Below are positions 59,573-64,000 of a stretch of DNA of 64,000 nt, piece by piece. A program made the translations under genes and the position numbers. The notes under the pieces are model-generated. The model saw only the letters and a list, made by a program, of their open reading frames with translations, was not told the DNA's origin and made no database searches. The stretch spans positions 126,187 to 190,186 of the forward strand of contig NZ_JMIR01000002.1 of NCBI RefSeq assembly GCF_000714935.1. The letters run 5' to 3'. Position 1 is the first letter of the stretch, and each line of letters opens with the position of its first letter. Origin of the DNA: Tumebacillus flagellatus. GTDB taxonomy: Bacteria; Bacillota; Bacilli; Tumebacillales; Tumebacillaceae.

Positions 59573-59581
59573 TAAGAAAAA

Positions 59582-59612
59582 GAGAGCGGGAAAGTATTCC
59601 GCTCTCTTTTTT
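59582..59612 (+). terminator. Terminator of the second QHKMT protein gene
   Basis: AGAGAGCGG pairs with CCGCTCTCT, followed by TTTTT. Confidence 0.8.
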
Positions 59613-59660
59613 ACAACCATTTTTAACCCATCATAAATGACAAAAATTTGGTGTTATTGC

Positions 59661-59723
59661 AAAAAACTCGTCTTGATGACGAGGCAAATATAACAACAAC
59701 CCCCTCCAGGAAGACGAGGGGGC
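59661..59723 (-). terminator. Tandem terminators after the signal-peptide gene
   Basis: Two minus-strand hairpins follow the peptide gene. CCCCCTC pairs with GAGGGGG (59700-59722), then CTCGTC pairs with GACGAG (59667-59683) and runs into TTTTTTG. Confidence 0.7.
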
Positions 59724-59731
59724 TGGATGAT

Positions 59732-59863
59732 TTACTTGTGGAACACAGCAATCCCAGATGGTTCGATGGGAAATGTTTCTGCATTTTTGCTTATTTTTGC
59801 ATCACCAAGAACCAGGGTGCCTAGCGCAACGATCAAAAACGAGGTCAGTAAAAACCGTTTCAT
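59732..59863 (-). CDS. 43-residue exported propeptide, candidate RRNPP signal
   Basis: A 43-residue gene. The product has a basic start (MKR), a hydrophobic export segment (about 4-20) and a polar tail ending in FPIEPSGIAVFHK. This is the layout of Phr, NprX and PapR propeptides, whose C-terminal 5-10 residues are the signal. Its ATG overlaps the stop of the HTH-TPR regulator as TGATG, and GAGGAGG lies at the end of that regulator gene. Receptor followed directly by peptide is the classic RRNPP cassette. The exact mature form cannot be read from sequence. Confidence 0.75.
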   Translation of the reverse strand: MKRFLLTSFLIVALGTLVLGDAKISKNAETFPIEPSGIAVFHK

Positions 59864-61053
59864 CAAAATAACGCCTCCTCTTTAAGATACTCGCATCTAG
59901 TACTGGAAAAAATGCGGCTCTCTTCATAGTAGCGCATAGCCTTTTCTGCGTCACCCTTTAAGTAATAAAACTCCATAAGACACTTACACGACAAGTATCG
60001 AGTGTTAATGTCTAGATCATTGTTGTTTTTTACTGCCTCCGCATAGGACGGATCCCCCGATGCCGTCGTATATGCGATCTGTAGCTTCGCCCAATACTCT
60101 GGATAATCCTTACCAAGATAAGAATACTCATCCACAATACGAATGATTGTTTGATAATCCTTCAACATAAGAAGAGCTTTCGTGTATTCCTTTACAGCAT
60201 GAATTAATGCACGATCAGATAAACTTGTTGATTGTATTGCTTTAGATAAGTAATTTGCAGATAATTGGTAATTTTTTGTTATATACTCGAAATGAGCGAC
60301 GTTCATAAGCGAAATTCCAATCTGTTTACTATCACGCGTTTGTTCGAAAAACTCTAGCGCACGATAAGCATGTTGCCTCGCTAGTTCATAGTTTCCTCGA
60401 TCTTCTTGCCACTTCATTCGAGTATATTGGGCCTTACCTAATTTATCAGGGTTATCGGCATAGCCTGTCTCTACGACTTCAAGAAGGGACTCCATATTGC
60501 TGTATTCCTTACGAATCGTGTATGTGAGCATTAGGTTTGAAGACACGAGAAGGAATAAATGATCGTCTTCGAATTGATCCTTTAGTTTATTGGCACACCC
60601 CAGTGCGCGTAACCAAGATTCGTGCGCTTCCTCGTAAAGTGCTTGCAAGTATTGGACTCTTCCTAGGTTGTTCAAGGCATATCCTAATTCCTTTGCACCT
60701 AGTGCGACTTGAACGAGCTCAGAAGCTATAGATAAGGCACGACGAAACATCGGCTTCGTCCTCTTTTTGCTATTGAAAAATTTATTGAGTTCCTCTGTTT
60801 GCTTTTTGGTATCCAATTGTTTCAACCGTGCCACCGATACCCCTAACCCCGAAGCGATTTTCTCAAGCATTTGAGGCGGAATTTCTCGCTGCCCGGATAA
60901 CATTAAGCGAAGGTACTCTCGACTGATTCCCAACCTCTGCGCAAAACCTCGAATGGTGAATGCTTCACCCTTTGTATACATCAAATCAAGAATTCTGGAG
61001 GGTAAATTGAGATTTCCCTGAGAAGAATCCGTTGCGTATTCGATTGTACTCAA
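59863..61053 (-). CDS. HTH plus TPR regulator, RRNPP-like receptor
   Basis: A 396-residue protein. An HTH occupies about residues 20-75 (FTIRGFAQRLGISREYLRLMLSGQREIPPQMLEKIASGLGV), followed by helical TPR-like repeats to the C terminus (for example LGYALNNLGRVQYLQALYEEAHESWLRALGCA). It probably binds the peptide encoded directly behind it and controls transcription. TTG 61053 is preferred with AAGGAGG eight bases upstream; the frame is open to 61122. AT-rich. Confidence 0.82.
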   Translation of the reverse strand: MSTIEYATDSSQGNLNLPSRILDLMYTKGEAFTIRGFAQRLGISREYLRLMLSGQREIPPQMLEKIASGLGVSVARLKQLDTKKQTEELNKFFNSKKRTKPMFRRALSIASELVQVALGAKELGYALNNLGRVQYLQALYEEAHESWLRALGCANKLKDQFEDDHLFLLVSSNLMLTYTIRKEYSNMESLLEVVETGYADNPDKLGKAQYTRMKWQEDRGNYELARQHAYRALEFFEQTRDSKQIGISLMNVAHFEYITKNYQLSANYLSKAIQSTSLSDRALIHAVKEYTKALLMLKDYQTIIRIVDEYSYLGKDYPEYWAKLQIAYTTASGDPSYAEAVKNNNDLDINTRYLSCKCLMEFYYLKGDAEKAMRYYEESRIFSSTRCEYLKEEALF

Positions 61054-61337
61054 GGCGTCGGCCTCCTTATGTCTAAGATTTCTATGTGCAATGATAAACC
61101 GAAAGTCAAAACATGCCCACATTCAATTATATATAAAAAACTATAAATTGTATACCGTTAGTTTCCTCAATTGTGAATAGATGAAATACCTTTTGGATGC
61201 TCTAAAGACACCAATCAAACGCCCTTCCCCTCATTCAAAAGGAAAAGAATTCCCTTGGCAATTTGTACTTTAGGGAGGCTTTTCTTAGTTGGAACCCTAA
61301 AGTTTTGAATGAACAACCCTGATTTCTTGCAGTAATG

Positions 61338-61371
61338 AAAAGGCCCCGATCAACTAGATCGAGGCCTTTTC
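61338..61371. terminator. Terminator of the three-helix membrane protein gene
   Basis: AAAAGGCCCCGATC pairs with GATCGAGGCCTTTT (one mismatch) across the stop codon of the minus-strand gene. The rest of 61123-61337 shows no supported gene. Confidence 0.75.
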
Positions 61372-62046
61372 AGCGTATGCATGTAACTCTCTTTCATACT
61401 TTGCTCTCAGTTCATTTGATCGTTTCTCAATCCTTTGTTGCCGCTTTCTTGCGACAATATAAAGTAATACGAGAACAACAACTACAATAGAACAGAGGAT
61501 GAACAATCCATAAGTAGTCGATATTTTTTTCGTTAACACAAAAGCAGCGACTAGAATCGGAGTCCCCACAAGAGCTAAGACTGCAAGTAACCCCATTAAA
61601 TTAAGATATGTACTCACCATCCAGGATAAGGCTTTTATCCCCTTTTCTCGTGTAAGTCTTTCACGAATCCACACTTCTTGGGCTTCTAGATTCGATAACA
61701 GTTTATACTCATCGCCAACCCCATCAATACAGTTATCGATTTCCTTCAGTACAATCTCATTGAGTACTTTTCCTCTATATTTGATAAGGAGTTCCGAGAA
61801 TTTATCCTTAAACTCTTTTTCGGTCATCAAATTTCTCTTCCTCATCTTAATGTAGATGATCGCTGGCGAATAAAATAATTCTAGTACCTCCCTTAACCGT
61901 TTATCGTCCGTATCTTGTTCTTTATGTCCAATTGAAAATATCTTCCAAAAGGCAATTGAAATGGCTACGATAACGAGTACGGCATTTTTAGTACTTGGTT
62001 CAAGTGAAGCTCCGAGAAGTTGAAAAATGTCGTAGGTTTCTTTCAA
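61354..62046 (-). CDS. Membrane protein of unknown function
   Basis: A 230-residue protein. One membrane helix (about 20-38), a charged cytoplasmic region of about 105 residues with helical content, then two helices (about 148-172 and 180-200) and a basic, coiled tail (ARKRQQRIEKRSNELRAKYERELHAYAEK). Not recognised. It appears to start with TTG behind GGGGG. AT-rich, continuing the composition of the RRNPP region. Confidence 0.7.
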   Translation of the reverse strand: MKETYDIFQLLGASLEPSTKNAVLVIVAISIAFWKIFSIGHKEQDTDDKRLREVLELFYSPAIIYIKMRKRNLMTEKEFKDKFSELLIKYRGKVLNEIVLKEIDNCIDGVGDEYKLLSNLEAQEVWIRERLTREKGIKALSWMVSTYLNLMGLLAVLALVGTPILVAAFVLTKKISTTYGLFILCSIVVVVLVLLYIVARKRQQRIEKRSNELRAKYERELHAYAEKASI

Positions 62047-62125
62047 GGTAGTTCCCCCTTTCTATGTATTGTTACGAAAAAACAGACTACAAGTTTCACT
62101 TTGTATTTGTGAATTTACTGAACAA

Positions 62126-62165
62126 GCCGTATGAAGGACACTTTTTCAAGCATCCACCATACGGC
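62126..62165. repeat. Forty-base palindromic hairpin
   Basis: GCCGTATG pairs with CATACGGC and an inner stem GGATGCTT/AAGTGTCC (two wobble pairs, minus strand) closes on GAAA. No T-run follows, so it is not a standard terminator. Confidence 0.6.
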
Positions 62166-62218
62166 TCATTGTTACTTCGCGTAGGAAGTATACGATCAAA
62201 GGAATCGGGTCTTTTTTT

Positions 62219-62716
62219 CTATTTCAGGATCAACATCCCCTGAAAGTTGCGCAGGTCTTCAAGGACGTCGAGGGTGTGTTGGTGCCAGTAGGGGTCGGGA
62301 ATCGGGGGGAGCGAGTCGGGCGGGAAGAACTTGGCGTTGGTGGTTTCGTCCGTCTCCGTGACGAGGGCTCCGCTCCACGCCTCCACCCGAAACACAAACT
62401 CAAACATCTGATACCGATCGCCAAAACCGTTGGTTTGCGTGTGCTGCGGACTCGTGTACAGCGAAACCGGAACCGCTCGCTCGACCGTGAGGCCCGTTTC
62501 TTCGTACACTTCCCGTTTCAGGCAGTCGAGGATCGATTCGTCCAGCTCGATCGACCCCGCCGGCATCCCCCACGAGTTTTCACCGCGCCTGTCAATGAAT
62601 AGAATCTCGCCGTGCTCGTTCTGCAAAATCGCCCGCACAGACGGCACGATCAGTTGCTGGTGCCCGACTTTTTGCCGGAGTTGCCCGACGTAGCTGTCAG
62701 CCCAAGATACGCTCAT
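62219..62716 (-). CDS. NUDIX hydrolase
   Basis: A 165-residue NUDIX enzyme. The NUDIX box is seen from GSIELDESILDCLKREVYEETGL (G-x5-E-x7-R-E-x2-E-E-x-G). It hydrolyses a nucleoside diphosphate linked to another group; a Mg-dependent cleaner of damaged or signalling nucleotides is likely. ATG 62716 follows GAGGTG by seven bases; the in-frame ATG at 62737 has no ribosome site. Confidence 0.9.
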   Translation of the reverse strand: MSVSWADSYVGQLRQKVGHQQLIVPSVRAILQNEHGEILFIDRRGENSWGMPAGSIELDESILDCLKREVYEETGLTVERAVPVSLYTSPQHTQTNGFGDRYQMFEFVFRVEAWSGALVTETDETTNAKFFPPDSLPPIPDPYWHQHTLDVLEDLRNFQGMLILK

Positions 62717-62767
62717 GAAGATCACCTCATGGTGCAATTCGCTGAATCCCCATAAAATTCCTGTTCC

Positions 62768-64000
62768 CTAGGCGGACAGTTCCGTTTTTTTCCGAGAAGC
62801 ACTTCGCTTGGAGAGGAAGCGTCTGTCGATCGCCCAGGCCGTCAACACCGCCAAAAGCACCGTCAACAGCAACTCGCTGTAGGTGTCATACGGCATCGCG
62901 GAACTGCTTTCCAGATGCAAGTTCTGCCCGCGGTATTCGAATCGTTTGACTCCGTGCTTCGCCGTCATCATGTCTTCTTGCTTCGCCAACGCTTCCAACG
63001 GCTGTTCAAACACAAAGCGCTCCGGTTCATCGGCGTGCATGTATTGCAGAGACGGTTGCTTACTTTGCGCGTTGTATTTCTGAATCTCGTCGGACGCAAG
63101 CGACTTCGCCTCGATGCCCGTGACGTACATATGGTCGAGCTTCGGCGCGTCTGCGTCCGCATACGTATAGCGGGGGAGCAACGTCAAGCCGTGCTTGGTG
63201 ACGACCGGCTGACGAACGCTTGCAAACGTCGAAACTTGCGTGGTGCCCGTGTCGGCAAACGCATCGAACACCGACGACATCGCCATTTCGTCCATGCCGT
63301 TGTACAGCATCACGCCCGTTTGTGTTTTGTTCCATTGGAATGCTTTGTTGAGCACGTAGGTCGAGTATTTCAGATCCACCGAGTAAGGCGCGACCACAGG
63401 GTTTTGGACGAATTGGAACGTCGGGTAGTGGATGTCGTTGGAGAGTTTCTCCGCTTCCGCCATGCCGAGTTTTTGCGAGATCACGTAGAGCACGGCGTCG
63501 ATGCCGCCGGTTTGACCGCCCGACGTGACGATGTTGCCCTGCGCCACATAACGGTGATCCTTCAGCCATTCGGTGTCGGGGTACTTTTTCTGCAATTCCA
63601 AGTCGATCGCCTGCCAGTGCGACGTGGCGGATTTGCCCTTGAGCAATCCGGTGTCCGCCAAGTTGCCGGAGCCGCCGCAGATGCTGAGCAAGGTGGTTTC
63701 CCCGTGCTTTTGAATCCATTCGCGGACGGGCTGGTATCCTGCTTGATTCACAGACGGCATGTAGGGGATGACGATGATGTCCGGGCTTTTGCCAAGCAAA
63801 GCATCCAATTGCGCAAACGAGTAGTTCGGGAACAGGTCCACGCCGCCGGAGAGCGTTCTCAACTTGGTATCCGATGCTACGGAAACGACGTTGTACTTCT
63901 CCGTCATCGAGAACAACTCATACGGCATCAAAAAGTCGAAGATCTCCGTCGTGCCCACGTCCATGACCAGCGCAACCGTCGGTTTGTTCGGGTCCAATTT
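62768..64000 (-). CDS. DJ-1/PfpI-family protein with C-terminal membrane anchor (5' end cut off)
   Basis: At least 410 residues, open to the window edge. The first domain is a DJ-1/GATase1-like fold similar to the sensor part of AraC-type regulators: VALVMDVGTTEIFDFLMPYELFS and LLSICGGSGNLADTGLLKGKSATSHW with the nucleophile-elbow Cys. A second, shorter DJ-1-like unit (GVMLYNGMDEMAMSSVFDAFA) follows. A membrane helix near the C terminus (LLLTVLLAVLTAWAI) and a basic tail end the protein. The missing N terminus may add another helix or signal. No DNA-binding domain is visible. Confidence 0.8.
   Translation of the reverse strand, partial: KLDPNKPTVALVMDVGTTEIFDFLMPYELFSMTEKYNVVSVASDTKLRTLSGGVDLFPNYSFAQLDALLGKSPDIIVIPYMPSVNQAGYQPVREWIQKHGETTLLSICGGSGNLADTGLLKGKSATSHWQAIDLELQKKYPDTEWLKDHRYVAQGNIVTSGGQTGGIDAVLYVISQKLGMAEAEKLSNDIHYPTFQFVQNPVVAPYSVDLKYSTYVLNKAFQWNKTQTGVMLYNGMDEMAMSSVFDAFADTGTTQVSTFASVRQPVVTKHGLTLLPRYTYADADAPKLDHMYVTGIEAKSLASDEIQKYNAQSKQPSLQYMHADEPERFVFEQPLEALAKQEDMMTAKHGVKRFEYRGQNLHLESSSAMPYDTYSELLLTVLLAVLTAWAIDRRFLSKRSASRKKTELSA

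Noticed and set aside
61181..61273. 30-codon plus-strand frame with coding-like appearance in the 61.1-61.35 kb gap
   Set aside because: No ribosome site, no hydrophobic or other recognisable segment; considered as a transposase remnant but too short to support.

Overview
The window looks like chromosome from a spore-forming, fairly GC-rich Firmicute, most likely of the Alicyclobacillaceae/Tumebacillus type. This is inferred from strong GGAGG ribosome sites, frequent TTG and GTG starts, Fur and PurR boxes of Bacillus type, a KinB-like orphan sensor kinase, a ydgG/ydgH-like pair and an EST2-like esterase. No rRNA, tRNA, CRISPR array or intact insertion sequence was seen. Both ends cut genes (hrpB on the left, a DJ-1 family protein on the right). 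No gene-free stretch exceeds 300 bases.

1-8.7 kb: hrpB helicase, then an AT-richer two-gene block resembling the Septu anti-phage system (HNH nuclease plus ABC-type ATPase), an exported metallophosphoesterase, a flavoprotein under a PurBox pair and a guanine-type riboswitch, and an alpha/beta hydrolase. 8.8-13.3 kb: a five-gene flavin electron-transfer operon (FMN-binding protein, ApbE, RnfD-like protein, response regulator, histidine kinase). 13.3-25.8 kb: mostly housekeeping and accessory enzymes (ATP-grasp ligase, esterase, GH84 glycosidase, phosphodiesterase, DHFR, dCTP-deaminase-like membrane protein, SDR, 5'-nucleotidase, LRAT protein, KinB-like kinase), then a divergent MFS pump/PadR pair with two perfect PadR boxes. 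25.8-33.8 kb: a deaminase toxin-like gene with a possible immunity gene, a P450, a three-gene ABC exporter, an exported matrixin metalloprotease with a partner, an APH-fold kinase and a truncated haemoglobin.

33.9-54.5 kb: penicillin-acylase family enzyme, tryptophan 2,3-dioxygenase, MATE pump, two secreted cell-wall/protease proteins, a Fur-boxed iron cluster (EfeO-EfeB-EfeU and a divergent PepSY protein), a VOC protein, cardiolipin synthase and a MarR-MMPL pair. 54.6-55.7 kb: aldose epimerase.

55.7-61.1 kb is AT-rich and is the most unusual part. It holds two HTH-plus-TPR regulators of RRNPP type. One is followed, with a TGATG overlap, by a 43-residue exported propeptide that looks like a Phr/NprX-type signal. 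The other lies in an operon of small unknown genes, including a 56-residue protein. Between them are two exported proteins that share a QHKMT motif, and a divergent promoter region with a 19-bp palindrome. The right end has a membrane protein, a long hairpin, a NUDIX hydrolase and the DJ-1 protein.
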